The position numbers and the translations under genes were made by a program. A DNA stretch of 64,000 nt, taken from NCBI RefSeq assembly GCF_030408435.1, contig NZ_CP047046.1:1346572-1410571 (forward strand), read 5' to 3'. Each line of letters begins with the position of its first letter. Positions within the stretch are counted from its first letter, which is position 1. Positions 34,698 to 44,532 of the stretch are shown one piece after another. Under the pieces are notes generated by a model, which was not told the DNA's origin, did not search any database, and saw only the letters and a list, made by a program, of their open reading frames with translations. Origin of the DNA: Corynebacterium auriscanis. GTDB taxonomy: Bacteria > Actinomycetota > Actinomycetes > Mycobacteriales > Mycobacteriaceae.

Positions 34698-35666
34698 CTA
34701 CCGGCCCTGCATCGTGGATTCCAGCAACTCTCGCGATGCTTTCTCGGCCCTATCGAATGCGACGGTAATGATCTTGCCCAGCTCTGCATAATCACTGCCC
34801 CGCGCGCTACTCGTACGGAACACATAGCCCATTTGTCGACCAGCCACAGAGGCCCCACCCGCGAACGTGGCGAAATCCACTCCGGGGCGTCGATGTTCAG
34901 ATGTGATTGAACTCAGCGGAATGAGGGTGATACCTTGCCCCGCGGCCACCAACTGGATCAGCGTATTCAAGCTAGTTGCCCGAGCTAGGTTTCGAACTTC
35001 GCCGCTGTTTTTCACAGTGCGGCATAGGTCTAGTACCTGGTCGCGCAAGCAGTGTCCGTCGTCCAGCAGCAACAGTTCGTCCTGGGGGATGTCAGAGACC
35101 TTCAAATTTCGCCGTCCGGCCAGCTGGTGACCCTGTGGAACCACAAGCACGAATTCTTCTAGGAAGAGACGCTCGAACTTCAGCCCCGTGGTGGTATCGG
35201 GGCTGGCAATAATCGCCAGGTCGAACTTCCCAAAACGCAGATTATCCAGCAGGGCTTCGGTTTTATCCTCCGTGACCACCGGTTGCAACGTAGGTAATTT
35301 AGCGCTGGCCTCGGATAAGAACTCGGGAAGGATATAGGGCGCCAAGGTTGGGATCATGCCGATAGAGATCCCTCCCTCCAAGCCGCCTTGTGCGCCATGC
35401 GCTTTGGTCACAAAGTCGTCGAGACTAGCCAACGTCGCCTTGGCCAAAGGCAGCAGCTCTTCACCGGTGGAGGTGACGATAACCTTACGAGTAGATCTTT
35501 CGATGAGCTGAACATCCAGACCGGTCTCCAAAGCTGCCAGTGCCTGCGACAACGACGGCTGGGAAATCCCTAGGTTGGATGCGGCCGTTCCGAAATGGCC
35601 GTACTCTGCAATGCTGACGAAAGTACGGAGCTGCGTGATTGTAGGGCGATATTCTCTGGTAGACAC
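34698..35666 (-). CDS. oxyR: LysR-type peroxide sensor OxyR
   Basis: 322 residues. The N-terminal helix-turn-helix (HFGTAASNLGISQPSLSQAL, residues about 24-43) is followed by the sensor domain. The redox Cys pair is present in GHCLRDQVLDLC, corresponding to the disulfide-forming cysteines of OxyR. In corynebacteria OxyR controls catalase and other peroxide genes. The GTG at 35666 gives VSTREYRPT, matching the relatives' MSNKEYRPT; TAAGCT lies 7 nt upstream, suggesting a leaderless mRNA. Normally divergent from hrpA, it is here separated from it by a ceramidase gene. Confidence 0.92.
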   Translation of the reverse strand: MSTREYRPTITQLRTFVSIAEYGHFGTAASNLGISQPSLSQALAALETGLDVQLIERSTRKVIVTSTGEELLPLAKATLASLDDFVTKAHGAQGGLEGGISIGMIPTLAPYILPEFLSEASAKLPTLQPVVTEDKTEALLDNLRFGKFDLAIIASPDTTTGLKFERLFLEEFVLVVPQGHQLAGRRNLKVSDIPQDELLLLDDGHCLRDQVLDLCRTVKNSGEVRNLARATSLNTLIQLVAAGQGITLIPLSSITSEHRRPGVDFATFAGGASVAGRQMGYVFRTSSARGSDYAELGKIITVAFDRAEKASRELLESTMQGR

Positions 35667-35673
35667 ATGCTTT

Positions 35674-35679
35674 AGCTTA
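35674..35679 (-). promoter_or_regulatory. -10 box, leaderless oxyR
   Basis: TAAGCT on the minus strand ends 7 nt before the GTG start of oxyR; there is no good ribosome site. Confidence 0.45.
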
Positions 35680-35891
35680 CAATACAAATCCCCCTATTTG
35701 CTTAATCTGGGGAAACGATAGATTTGCAGCAGGGGAATTCAAAAGCATTCGTTATGCTTGGGCTAATTCTGTTCACCATTTTCGCATTTTGCGGGGCCAC
35801 CGAGGCCACCATTGCACGGATCGCAACCTGCTGTGGCCACAGGAAACTGTGGGAACCAGTGCAATAGCCTGCCCCGGCACTCTCACCAGTA

Positions 35892-38021
35892 CTAGGAAAC
35901 AGTTACCTGAGCCACCCCCTCAAATGGCGTGACCTTGCCGAGGAACGCCCGCGAATCTCCTCGGTAGCGAATAGTGTACTCCCCTGGTTTCACCTCCGCG
36001 GTGTTCCATTCTACGGTCGCGGTTGTGGTGGAGAAGTTGTTGGCGAACGTGAGCAACGTGGATTCAGAAGAATCGTTGGCAATTACCTTTCCAGATGGAT
36101 CTTCAATGGTGAGATAGCCTTCGCCGTGGCGTAGATTATTGTTTGGATTCGCGCCAACGAACTCCACTGAAAGGATTTCACCCGCCTTAACCACATCAGG
36201 TTTTTTCAACACCTCGCCAAATTTCTTGCCTGCAGGCGGGGTATCCAACCACGGATTCCCCTTCAAGGACTTAGGGATCAATCCAGTGAGGTCACCGGCT
36301 GGTCGACCTGCCTCCACGTCTTTTCCATTCTTCATCGCGACCGCCAGATCGTGGAAAACTTGCTGGAATGCGGGCAACTGGTTCACGCCGAAGATTGTCG
36401 CGCCACCTTCGTAGTTCTGGGTTTGATATTCCTCTGGTGTGGTGAGGTAGTGACCATAGGAGTTGGTGTACCCCTGCACGACCACTGCAGATGTATCGAC
36501 GCCCAGAGCATCCGCCACCGTCCGGCGTAGGCGCAGGCCGGATGTGATGGTGGGTTCAAAGCCCAATGCGACCAGAACCAACCCGCCGATCCGGTGGATA
36601 TAGAACGGGTGGGTCTGCTGAATCATTCCGGGCACGTAGCCCAGTGGAAGCAAAATCTCCTTGTTCCCGTGAATCTTGGCAACCCCCGGTGGGACGGTGA
36701 CTTCATTCAGGGCTTTCACCCATGGGGTTCCGCCCCGCTCGCCCTCATTCAGACCCAACGCAGGTTCACCCCCGCCATCTTCCTGGGAAGAAGCCGCGAA
36801 TGCCGCACCCAGAATCGCTGGACCTAATTCACCTGGCTCGCCATCGGGAGTCCATTTCCCATCCACAGTCAACGTGGTGCAATCGACCCAGCGATACCGG
36901 ACATCGATGCCGCCCTTGCCCATCGCCGAACCCATTCCACCCTTGGCGACACCTTCCATCATTCGCTCACCGAGAATCTTCGCGGATTCACGTTCGTCCT
37001 TGCCAGGTCCCGATTTTGGCACCAGTCCGTGGTTTGGTGTGATGTCACCGGGTGTTGCGTTGGCAAAAGCAGCCACGAATTCGGCTTTGTCTGGATAGCG
37101 ATGGTCAACGCCCACAGCCTCTTCCGTGGCCCATGCGGCATATCCCTTATTGTCCGAGGCGATGTGCTGATACTCACTAGAGAAGCTAGTGGGGTGAATG
37201 GAATACCAGTTGATCAAGCCCACCGGGCGATTGTTTTTGGAAACGTGCACGGTGACGCTGCGAGTATCCACCCCGGTCGGGTTCACCAGTTTGTCTTCAG
37301 CTGGATTCTTTTCCCACGCCGGACGTGAACGGTTGCGGCCTGCATCTTCGACGGTGGACTCGGCGATGGTGACATCCGCTGGTGAGACATCTTCGTGGGC
37401 TCGCTCGATGGCATCCACTACACCCTTGACGGTAGCTTCAAACGTGACTGGCCGGAATCCCGCGGTGGTGAGATCCACCATGAGGTGCTGTGACGTACCA
37501 CCCGGCGCAACGTGGGTGTGCGTAGCGGTAATGAGCACATTGTGCTCCCCGTACAAGCTTCCGAAACGACCACGCAGACGGCGCAGCACTTCCAACTGGA
37601 TCGATTGGAACATCAAACCGATGTCCGCAGTGACATGTACGACCCGGTTGTCCGGATTGGCTTCGTCGGCAAAAATGAACGCTCGAGCGTACTGACGGCG
37701 CTGAATACCCACTGCCGTTTGTTCCAATACGGCATAGCCGTTAAAACCCGCACCCCAAGGTTCGCCGGTGATATCAGCCATAGCCCGGCCCACGTGCAGG
37801 CCGGGAGCGGACGGGTTGGTTGCCCGCGGTTCGGCATTGGCAACACCCTGTTGACCTTCTGAAGAGCCAGCCCACAGGACCGTTCCGGAAACCGCTGCTA
37901 GCCCTCCGAAAAACTTACGGCGACTCAACTCGGATTCGAACACAGGGAAAACTGAGGGCGCTGAATCGGAAGAACAACGGTGGCTCACAGCAAGCTCCTT
38001 GGGGACTCGTAGAGAAGACAT
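35892..38021 (-). CDS. Neutral ceramidase, Tat-exported
   Basis: 709 residues from ATG 38021. A twin-arginine signal (SRRKFFGGLAAVSGTVLWAG, residues 33-52) follows a 30-residue hydrophilic lead. The mature enzyme begins LHVGRAMADITGEPWGAGFNGYAVLEQ split around residue 80. Zinc ligands sit in ITATHTHVAPGG, and the nucleophilic Ser is expected in HIASDNKGYAAWATEE. The C-terminal domain (about 540-709) is the immunoglobulin-like one of this family. Neutral ceramidases split ceramide into sphingosine and fatty acid, so the enzyme could release host skin or mucosal lipid as carbon and fatty-acid source. It lies between oxyR and hrpA, an accessory insertion in a conserved pair. Confidence 0.92.
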   Translation of the reverse strand: MSSLRVPKELAVSHRCSSDSAPSVFPVFESELSRRKFFGGLAAVSGTVLWAGSSEGQQGVANAEPRATNPSAPGLHVGRAMADITGEPWGAGFNGYAVLEQTAVGIQRRQYARAFIFADEANPDNRVVHVTADIGLMFQSIQLEVLRRLRGRFGSLYGEHNVLITATHTHVAPGGTSQHLMVDLTTAGFRPVTFEATVKGVVDAIERAHEDVSPADVTIAESTVEDAGRNRSRPAWEKNPAEDKLVNPTGVDTRSVTVHVSKNNRPVGLINWYSIHPTSFSSEYQHIASDNKGYAAWATEEAVGVDHRYPDKAEFVAAFANATPGDITPNHGLVPKSGPGKDERESAKILGERMMEGVAKGGMGSAMGKGGIDVRYRWVDCTTLTVDGKWTPDGEPGELGPAILGAAFAASSQEDGGGEPALGLNEGERGGTPWVKALNEVTVPPGVAKIHGNKEILLPLGYVPGMIQQTHPFYIHRIGGLVLVALGFEPTITSGLRLRRTVADALGVDTSAVVVQGYTNSYGHYLTTPEEYQTQNYEGGATIFGVNQLPAFQQVFHDLAVAMKNGKDVEAGRPAGDLTGLIPKSLKGNPWLDTPPAGKKFGEVLKKPDVVKAGEILSVEFVGANPNNNLRHGEGYLTIEDPSGKVIANDSSESTLLTFANNFSTTTATVEWNTAEVKPGEYTIRYRGDSRAFLGKVTPFEGVAQVTVS

Positions 38022-38120
38022 AGCTTCCCAAAAATACTTATGGATTGGAACACATATTAGAAAGTCAAAACCAGCCACGTGGTTAAATTGCCTAAGTTTT
38101 ATTGACTTCACCCCAATTGA

Positions 38121-38126
38121 TAGTGT
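38121..38126 (+). promoter_or_regulatory. -10 box, leaderless hrpA
   Basis: TAGTGT ends 7 nt before the GTG at 38134. The divergent ceramidase start is at 38021, so both promoters share about 110 bp, which includes the palindrome CCACGTGG. Confidence 0.4.
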
Positions 38127-38133
38127 TAAGCAG

Positions 38134-41100
38134 GTGAATCCCGCCAACCCTCAGGACCAAAACACCACTACAACCGGCCCTCGCTCTCGCAAAAAGGGTC
38201 ATTCGCGGAGCCGGCGGAACAAACCCCTACGCCCCACCCCCGCCCTCACTTATCCTGCCGCTCTACCGGTTAGTGAACGGCACGACGATATCGTTGAGGC
38301 AATTCGCGACAACCAGGTAGTCATCATTGCGGGTGAAACTGGTTCCGGTAAGACCACACAGATCCCGAAGATGTGCTTGGAGCTCGGCCGTGGCCGACGC
38401 AAGTTGATCGGCCATACCCAACCTCGTCGTATCGCAGCCCGAAGTGTGGCAGAGCGCATCGCAGAAGAACTGGGCCACGATGTAGGAGACCCAGAATCGC
38501 CCGTGGGCTACAAAATCCGCTTTGATGATAGGACCGCGCCTGCGACCAGCGTGAAGCTAATGACCGATGGTGTGCTGCTCAATGAGATCCAGCACGATGC
38601 CATGTTGCGCCAATACGATACGATCATTGTGGATGAGGCCCATGAGCGCAGCCTGAACATCGATTTCCTGCTGGGTTTTCTCAAGCAACTATTGCCCCAG
38701 CGCCCCGATCTCAAGCTCATCATCACGTCGGCCACCATTGACCCTGAGAGTTTCGCAGAGCATTTCAGCTCGCCCGATGGATCCCCGGCCCCGATCATCG
38801 AAGTCAGTGGACGTACCTACCCAGTGGAAATCCGCTACCGACCTTTACGCACAGAGCACCTGGACGAACAGTCGGGTGAGCTTATCGCGCAGGAAACCGA
38901 TCCGCTGGAAGGTCTAGTGGCAGCATGTAGAGAGCTTGTCAAGGAAGGTCCAGGAGACATCCTGTGCTTCTTTTCGGGCGAGCGAGAGATCCGCGATGCA
39001 GCTGACGCTCTGGAAACGGAATTCAACTCCAACGGTCCACGTCGCGTAGATATCCTTCCGCTTTTCGGGCGCCTATCCAATGCCGAACAACACCGTGTTT
39101 TTAATCCCGGCGGCCGCCGTCGCATTGTATTAGCCACAAATATAGCGGAAACCTCCCTCACCGTACCCGGAATACATTATGTCGTCGATACCGGATACGC
39201 ACGTATTTCACGATATTCGCATCGAACGAAGGTACAGCGCCTGCCGGTTGAAGAAATTAGCCAAGCCAGCGCCAAACAGCGCTCTGGCCGTTGCGGCCGT
39301 ACAGCTGATGGTATAGCAATACGGCTGTATTCTGAGGAGGATTTTCAAGCCCGTTCCGAATTCACTGACCCCGAAATTTTGCGCACCCACTTGGCTAGTG
39401 TCATTCTAGCCATGGCCGCGCTAGGGCTTGGCGATATTCAAGAATTTCCGTTTTTACAATCCCCCGATAGAAAATCGATCCGGGATGGTGTGAGCCTACT
39501 GCAGGAACTGGGCGCGCTAGAGCAAGGCGTCGATCTAAAATTAACGAACATTGGCCGGGACCTCGCGCGAATCCCTACTGACCCACGACTAGCCCGCATG
39601 CTAGAGGCAGCGCATCGAAACGATGTGCTTGAGCCTGTGGCGGTAATCGTTGCAGCCTTGAGTATTCAAGATGTCCGCGAGCGCCCATTGGAACAGCAAG
39701 CCAAAGCTGATCAAAGCCATGCCCGGTTTGCCGCGGATTCAGATTTTATCAGCATTCTAAAACTGTGGTCTCACCTGCAGGAGCAACGCCGAGAGCTATC
39801 TGGAAATCAATTCCGGAAGCTATGCCAAAATGAATTCATACACTACATGCGCGTGCGTGAATGGATGGATTTAGTGAGGCAATTACTCACGGTTATCCAG
39901 GACCTTTCCTGGAAGGTTCCAAATCTTCGTCATATGAGAGACCTAGCAATCGATCCCGCGACGCTCAATGAGGAATCTGTTCATCGCAGTGTGCTTGCTG
40001 GGTTGATCACACATATTGGAATGCGAGAAGGATCTAGTCGACAGTTTACGGGTGCGCGTAATTCGCATTTCGTAGTACATCCTTCTTCGCACGTAGCGAA
40101 GAAACCGCCGCAGTGGGTCATGGCTGCGGAACTGGTGGAAACATCGCAACTATTTGCCCGCACGGTGGGACCCGTTACACCAGAATGGATTGAAGACATC
40201 GCTCCACATATGGTGAAGTACAACCACAGCGAACCCTATTGGTCCAGTTCGCGGGGGGCCGCAATGGCCCACGAAAAGGTGTTGCTATTGGGCCTTCCCC
40301 TCGTTGCCGATAGACGCATCAATTTGGGGCGCATCGACCGTCCGCTGGCACGCGAATTGTTTATTCGCCACGCACTAGTGGAGGGTGATTGGTCCACACG
40401 CCACCACTTCTTCAAGCGTAATCAGAAGCTGTTGGAGGAAGCAGGCACGCTAGAGGACAAAGCTCGCCGCCGCGATATTATCGTCGACGATCAAACGCTT
40501 TTTGATTTTTACGACACTAAGCTTCCAGCCAACATCATTTCCGCGCGACATTTCGATTCTTGGTGGAAAAAGGCGCGGCATACCAATCCTGAGCTGTTGG
40601 ATTTCACCTATGACAATCTGATTGATTCAGAGGAAGCTGCCGCTGCCGCCGATGCTTTCCCCGATACGTGGCGGCAGGGTTCACTGGAGTTCGAACTCCG
40701 CTATGTATTCCAGCCTGGCGATCCAGACGACGGTATAACAATGGTGGTCCCGTTACCCCTGTTGGTGAACGTCAGCCAGGAGGAAACGCAGTGGTTGGTA
40801 GCTGGATTGCGCCAGGAATTGTGCGTCGCGCTAATCAAGACCTTACCGAAGGCGCTGCGCAAGTCCGTGGTTCCGGCAACCAACTTTGCTGAACGGGCAT
40901 TGGAGCGGATGATTCCTTTTGACGGACCCATCGATATTGCCCTTGCAGATGCCTTACGTAGCTTAGGCGGGAGTGGTATCAACGCGGATGATTTCGATTG
41001 GTCGCGTGTGCCCGATCACCTAAGGATGCAGTTCGCTGCAGTTGATCGGCGTGGGAAGGTCGTAGCCAAGGGTCGTCACCTGGAAGCGCTGCAACAGCGC

Positions 41101-42216
41101 CTGACCGGGCAGATTAACCAGGCTATTGCCCAAGCCACCGCTAGGGCGACCGGCCAGCGCAGTGGAAGCGCGCCCTCCCCGGTCGATGCATCCGCGCATA
41201 GCGTGCACTCGGGAAAGAAGCCCTCAAAAACTGGTGGCGGAAAGAGCAATTCTGGCGCCGACCGTGGCAGCAAGAATCTGGGAACCACCCGCTTCGGCGG
41301 TCAGAAGACCGGTCGCTCTGAGGGAACTGGTTCTGGAGGAACTGGCACCGGAGGGGTACTTGCCCGCGAAGATACCTGGACAATCGATGGTATTGGAACC
41401 ATTCCGGAGACTATTGAAGCCATTATCGACGGGCACACGGTACACACTTATCCGGCACTGAAGCTGGAAAGCGACGGTACCGTCGTGCTAACGGCTCTAC
41501 CCAGTGCAAATGGAGCGGCCGCCCAGCAGTTTTCTACGGTTCTGCACATGATGGTTGAAAAATGTAAGGTGGCACCAGCCGCCATGATTAAGGGATTGCC
41601 GTTGCGCCAGCGTGTAGCACTGGAATCGTCTCCCGGCGGATTGGAACCTCTGCTTGATTCGTTAGTTGCACTGGCCTGCAAGGAAATTCTCACGAAGGCT
41701 GGGTCCGTTATCCGTGATCCGGATAAGTGCGCGGAAGTACTAGCCGTCGCCAGTAAACAGGGCCCCTCTTTAGTACGGCAATATGTAGTGGCCGTGGCCC
41801 CTGCCCTTTTAGCTGTTGCCGATATGCGTACCGAGTTGGACGGTTGGAGCGGCGAAGCAATTGACGATATGAAGAAGCAACTGGATTTCTATGCTGGCCC
41901 GGGGGCTATCGCACGCGCCGGAATTAGTCAGATGAAACATGTCCCACGCTACGTCGCCGCAATGAGGGCGCGACTGGAGATGATGAATTCAGATCCTGAT
42001 CGCGAGATGGACTTGGATGACGAGGTCCGCGCGGTCTTGGCGGATTACGAAGAAACAGTAAAGCGCCTGCCCTCAACCCGCGCGGCTTCCCCCCAGCTTA
42101 AAGACGTACGGTGGTTGATCGAGGAATTACGTGTCAGCCTGTTTGCCCAGCAGTTGGGGACTACGAAGAGCGTTTCGGCACAACGCATCAGAAAAGCCCT
42201 AGCCAAGATACGCTAG
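38134..42216 (+). CDS. hrpA: DEAH-box ATP-dependent RNA helicase HrpA
   Basis: 1360 residues from GTG 38134, typical HrpA length. A basic 40-residue N-terminus precedes GETGSGKTTQIPKM (motif I, residues 67-80), TQPRRIAARSVAERIAEE, DEAH at 167-170 and SATIDPESF (motif III). ATNIAETSLTVPGI (motif V) and QRSGRCGRTADG (motif VI) follow, then winged-helix, ratchet and OB-fold regions and the long HrpA C-terminal domain. HrpA acts on RNA, including stalled ribosomes in E. coli. Residues about 1003-1077 are a Gly/Ser/Lys-rich disordered linker splitting the C-terminal domain. The middle third (about 39.1-40.2 kb) looks more AT-rich than the ends. Confidence 0.94.
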   Translation: MNPANPQDQNTTTTGPRSRKKGHSRSRRNKPLRPTPALTYPAALPVSERHDDIVEAIRDNQVVIIAGETGSGKTTQIPKMCLELGRGRRKLIGHTQPRRIAARSVAERIAEELGHDVGDPESPVGYKIRFDDRTAPATSVKLMTDGVLLNEIQHDAMLRQYDTIIVDEAHERSLNIDFLLGFLKQLLPQRPDLKLIITSATIDPESFAEHFSSPDGSPAPIIEVSGRTYPVEIRYRPLRTEHLDEQSGELIAQETDPLEGLVAACRELVKEGPGDILCFFSGEREIRDAADALETEFNSNGPRRVDILPLFGRLSNAEQHRVFNPGGRRRIVLATNIAETSLTVPGIHYVVDTGYARISRYSHRTKVQRLPVEEISQASAKQRSGRCGRTADGIAIRLYSEEDFQARSEFTDPEILRTHLASVILAMAALGLGDIQEFPFLQSPDRKSIRDGVSLLQELGALEQGVDLKLTNIGRDLARIPTDPRLARMLEAAHRNDVLEPVAVIVAALSIQDVRERPLEQQAKADQSHARFAADSDFISILKLWSHLQEQRRELSGNQFRKLCQNEFIHYMRVREWMDLVRQLLTVIQDLSWKVPNLRHMRDLAIDPATLNEESVHRSVLAGLITHIGMREGSSRQFTGARNSHFVVHPSSHVAKKPPQWVMAAELVETSQLFARTVGPVTPEWIEDIAPHMVKYNHSEPYWSSSRGAAMAHEKVLLLGLPLVADRRINLGRIDRPLARELFIRHALVEGDWSTRHHFFKRNQKLLEEAGTLEDKARRRDIIVDDQTLFDFYDTKLPANIISARHFDSWWKKARHTNPELLDFTYDNLIDSEEAAAAADAFPDTWRQGSLEFELRYVFQPGDPDDGITMVVPLPLLVNVSQEETQWLVAGLRQELCVALIKTLPKALRKSVVPATNFAERALERMIPFDGPIDIALADALRSLGGSGINADDFDWSRVPDHLRMQFAAVDRRGKVVAKGRHLEALQQRLTGQINQAIAQATARATGQRSGSAPSPVDASAHSVHSGKKPSKTGGGKSNSGADRGSKNLGTTRFGGQKTGRSEGTGSGGTGTGGVLAREDTWTIDGIGTIPETIEAIIDGHTVHTYPALKLESDGTVVLTALPSANGAAAQQFSTVLHMMVEKCKVAPAAMIKGLPLRQRVALESSPGGLEPLLDSLVALACKEILTKAGSVIRDPDKCAEVLAVASKQGPSLVRQYVVAVAPALLAVADMRTELDGWSGEAIDDMKKQLDFYAGPGAIARAGISQMKHVPRYVAAMRARLEMMNSDPDREMDLDDEVRAVLADYEETVKRLPSTRAASPQLKDVRWLIEELRVSLFAQQLGTTKSVSAQRIRKALAKIR

Positions 42217-42263
42217 TGCTGTGCCGCGCTGCCCCTAGAGCTTAGGCGGGCCAAGCCTTGGCC

Positions 42264-42725
42264 TTACTGGCAGCCGTCGGTACGGTGCGCGCGGAGGGAT
42301 TCAATTTCCCGTTCGAAGTCGTCTGCACTGGAAAACGACTTGTAGACGGAGGCGAAGCGCAGATAAGCAACCTCGTCCAGGGTTCGTAGCGGGTCCAGAA
42401 TCGCCAAACCGATATCGTTAGCTTGAACTTGGGATCCGTGCTGGGCACGTATGGATTGTTCCACCTGTTGTGCCAACACCTTAAGGGCATCGTCGGACAC
42501 TTCCCGACCTTGACAGGCCCGCCGGACGCCTTTGATGAGCTTGTCGCGGCTGAATTCCTCCGTCACCCCGTTGCGCTTGGTGACCAACAAGATGCTGCGT
42601 TCTAGTGTGGTGAAGCGGGTGGCACACTTGTTGCACTCACGGCGCCGGCGGATCGCCACGCCGTGATCGACGGTGCGGGAGTCGACCACTTTCGAGGATT
42701 GGGAACTACAAGACGGACACAACAC
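42264..42725 (-). CDS. nrdR: Transcriptional repressor NrdR
   Basis: 153 residues from GTG 42725 with AAGG a few nt upstream; the longer open frame is not used by homologs. A zinc ribbon with CPSC and CNKC frames [18 protein letters not shown], and the ATP-cone domain follows ([23 protein letters not shown]). It senses ATP/dATP and represses ribonucleotide reductase genes. The start differs slightly from the usual MRCPFC, reading VLCPSC. It is next to the divS-like gene and converges with hrpA; a GGCCAAG-C-CTTGGCC palindrome follows the stop. Confidence 0.93.
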   Translation of the reverse strand: MLCPSCSSQSSKVVDSRTVDHGVAIRRRRECNKCATRFTTLERSILLVTKRNGVTEEFSRDKLIKGVRRACQGREVSDDALKVLAQQVEQSIRAQHGSQVQANDIGLAILDPLRTLDEVAYLRFASVYKSFSSADDFEREIESLRAHRTDGCQ

Positions 42726-42844
42726 GGCCTTAATGCTAGTCCCACACCCAAATCCCAGAACAGTGGGCCGGAAAAACGCGGAACCTTTGGCTGCTGAAAG
42801 CCCCCGCCCCGCGGTTTTCCTACTCTCTATGACTCGCCCCTGAA

Positions 42845-43282
42845 TTACTTCATCTGTGCTATTTGCGCTGGAGCTGTTCCCGACAATTGCACGGGCTCTT
42901 CGGCTACCACCGGCGCCAAGGTAATGGAAAGGAAAATAGCCGAGGTGGAAATGATAACTCCGCCCGGAGATGACACTATAGCCAAGGTGCGGCGACGAAT
43001 ACGTTCGAGCAAACCCAATCGCTTCGAATGCGTTCGACAATGAGAGGTGGCTAAGATATGACCGCTCGCCACGCTACGGGGTGCCCGTTCCAATACTGGA
43101 CCGGCGAAACGCGTGTTCGAACCTCCACGAGAATCCTCTTGCTCCCACTGGGGTTTAACGGTGTGAGGTCGCCGCACTCCTGCGGTGCGCGGTACGCGGC
43201 GACCTTCCACGATCGCATACCCCCGTTGCTGATTGTTCAGGTCTGCTAGGGGACGACGGGAAAAAATAACCGGAGTGGACAT
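42845..43282 (-). CDS. divS: DivS-like SOS cell-division suppressor
   Basis: 145 residues divergent from lexA, the position of divS in C. glutamicum and of Rv2719c in mycobacteria. The N-terminal 85 residues are hydrophilic and basic ([21 protein letters not shown]), a single transmembrane helix follows near residues 102-125 ([21 protein letters not shown]), and the short tail is outside. No LysM repeat is visible, unlike the mycobacterial protein. Such proteins delay septation during DNA damage. AAGAGG lies 8 nt before the ATG. SOS-box-like sites occur in the shared promoter with lexA. The name is by position and architecture; sequence similarity alone is weak. Confidence 0.7.
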   Translation of the reverse strand: MSTPVIFSRRPLADLNNQQRGYAIVEGRRVPRTAGVRRPHTVKPQWEQEDSRGGSNTRFAGPVLERAPRSVASGHILATSHCRTHSKRLGLLERIRRRTLAIVSSPGGVIISTSAIFLSITLAPVVAEEPVQLSGTAPAQIAQMK

Positions 43283-43477
43283 GTCATAACCTCTTTCTTA
43301 GTGTTCTTACTAGCCAAATAAACGGAAGCGCTCCGAAGAGTGCTCCGGTTGCCCATAGCCCGCCGGGTAACCCGGCTGAAAGCTTGCGATCGTCACATTA
43401 CGAACCAGGGACGACAACCCAGCCTCGAACAACCACATTTTCGCTCTTCTGTTCTATTATGACGACAATTCACACGC

Positions 43478-43515
43478 TAGCACGGTTGTTCGATTGTTGT
43501 CGAGTGTTTTTTCGA
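43478..43515. promoter_or_regulatory. Two SOS (LexA) boxes between divS and lexA
   Basis: TAGCACGGTTGTTCGA (43478-43493) and, on the minus strand, TCGAAAAAACACTCGA (43500-43515) each match 11 of 14 fixed positions of the corynebacterial consensus TCGAAMANNTGTTCGA. Further TTCGAA half-sites continue to 43527, and a TCGAACA half-site lies at 43425. The gap 43283-43597 also holds a GCCGGGT-A-ACCCGGC palindrome (43362-43376) but no gene. Confidence 0.6.
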
Positions 43516-43597
43516 ACATTTTTCGAACACCTATGCCAAAACTGTCCGCAACTGCGGTAGTGTAAGAATCGATGAGTCATCAAAGTTAGGAGCCCCC

Positions 43598-44422
43598 ATG
43601 TCGCCCGCCGGCAGCCAGAAACCCCGATCTGCGAACCCAAAGTCCACCGATAATTCACCCATTACGCCCCCCACCCCATTGCCCAACTCCAGCACGCCAC
43701 CGCGTCGCGGACGGCCCAAAAAATCCGATGCCGATCGTAGGGCCGAAAAGGCTCAGGGGCGGAAGCAACCCACGGAGCGCCAGCGTCGCATTCTAGAGGT
43801 CATTCAAAATTCAAAGAGCTTGCGCGGATATCCCCCAAGTATTCGTGAAATCGCCGATGCAGTCGGCCTGCAGTCAACCTCGTCGGTCTCCTACCACCTC
43901 AATTTGCTTGAGGAAGCCGGTTACCTGCGACGTGAGGATAAGAAACCGCGCGCCGTAGACGTTCGTGAATATGAAAAGCGTGGCAAGAAGACCCCAGGGC
44001 GCAAACCCGGCCGTCAACCTCGCTCTGAAGGTGATGAAAACCTGCCTGAGGCGACCTACGTCCCCGTTGTCGGGCAGATTGCTGCTGGCAACCCCATCCT
44101 CGCGGAGCAAAACGTGGAAGCTCACTTTCCACTTCCGGGTGAGTTGGTGGGGGGCGGAGAACTCTTCCTGCTCCAGGTTGTCGGCGATTCCATGCGGGAT
44201 GCGGGCATTCTCAACGGTGACTGGGTCGCTGTACGTTCCCAGTCCACCGCTGACTTTGGTGACTTCGTTGCAGCGATGATTGATGGCGAAGCGACCGTGA
44301 AGGAATTCCACAAAGATTCTGAGGGACTGTGGCTGCTCCCCCACAACGATCTGTTCGAGCCAATCCCAGCCGAGCACTCCCAAATACTTGGCAAAGTTGT
44401 CGCCGTGCTCCGCAAAATCTAA
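43598..44422 (+). CDS. lexA: SOS repressor LexA
   Basis: 274 residues, longer than the usual 230 because of a Pro/Ser/Lys-rich N-terminal extension of about 55 residues (including [12 protein letters not shown], an AT-hook-like GRPKK). The winged helix starts at [21 protein letters not shown] with recognition helix [18 protein letters not shown]. Cleavage is expected between Ala163 and Gly164 (GQIAAGNP); the catalytic dyad is Ser198 (GDSMRDAG) and Lys235 (EATVKEF). TTAGGAG precedes the ATG. SOS boxes lie upstream, consistent with autoregulation. Confidence 0.95.
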   Translation: MSPAGSQKPRSANPKSTDNSPITPPTPLPNSSTPPRRGRPKKSDADRRAEKAQGRKQPTERQRRILEVIQNSKSLRGYPPSIREIADAVGLQSTSSVSYHLNLLEEAGYLRREDKKPRAVDVREYEKRGKKTPGRKPGRQPRSEGDENLPEATYVPVVGQIAAGNPILAEQNVEAHFPLPGELVGGGELFLLQVVGDSMRDAGILNGDWVAVRSQSTADFGDFVAAMIDGEATVKEFHKDSEGLWLLPHNDLFEPIPAEHSQILGKVVAVLRKI

Positions 44423-44439
44423 CACTCGCCACCCCCGTT

Positions 44440-44460
44440 CCCCGGCACTCACGCCCGGGG
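44440..44460 (+). terminator. Hairpin after lexA
   Basis: CCCCGG-N9-CCGGGG followed by TTC. It lies 18 nt after the lexA stop; the T-run is poor, so termination may be partial. Confidence 0.45.
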
Positions 44461-44532
44461 TTCAACTACCTCGCTAGAATTTGTTCGACAGGCCAAAAGT
44501 AGTCGGCATATTCCCAGCAAGGAGCGACAGGA

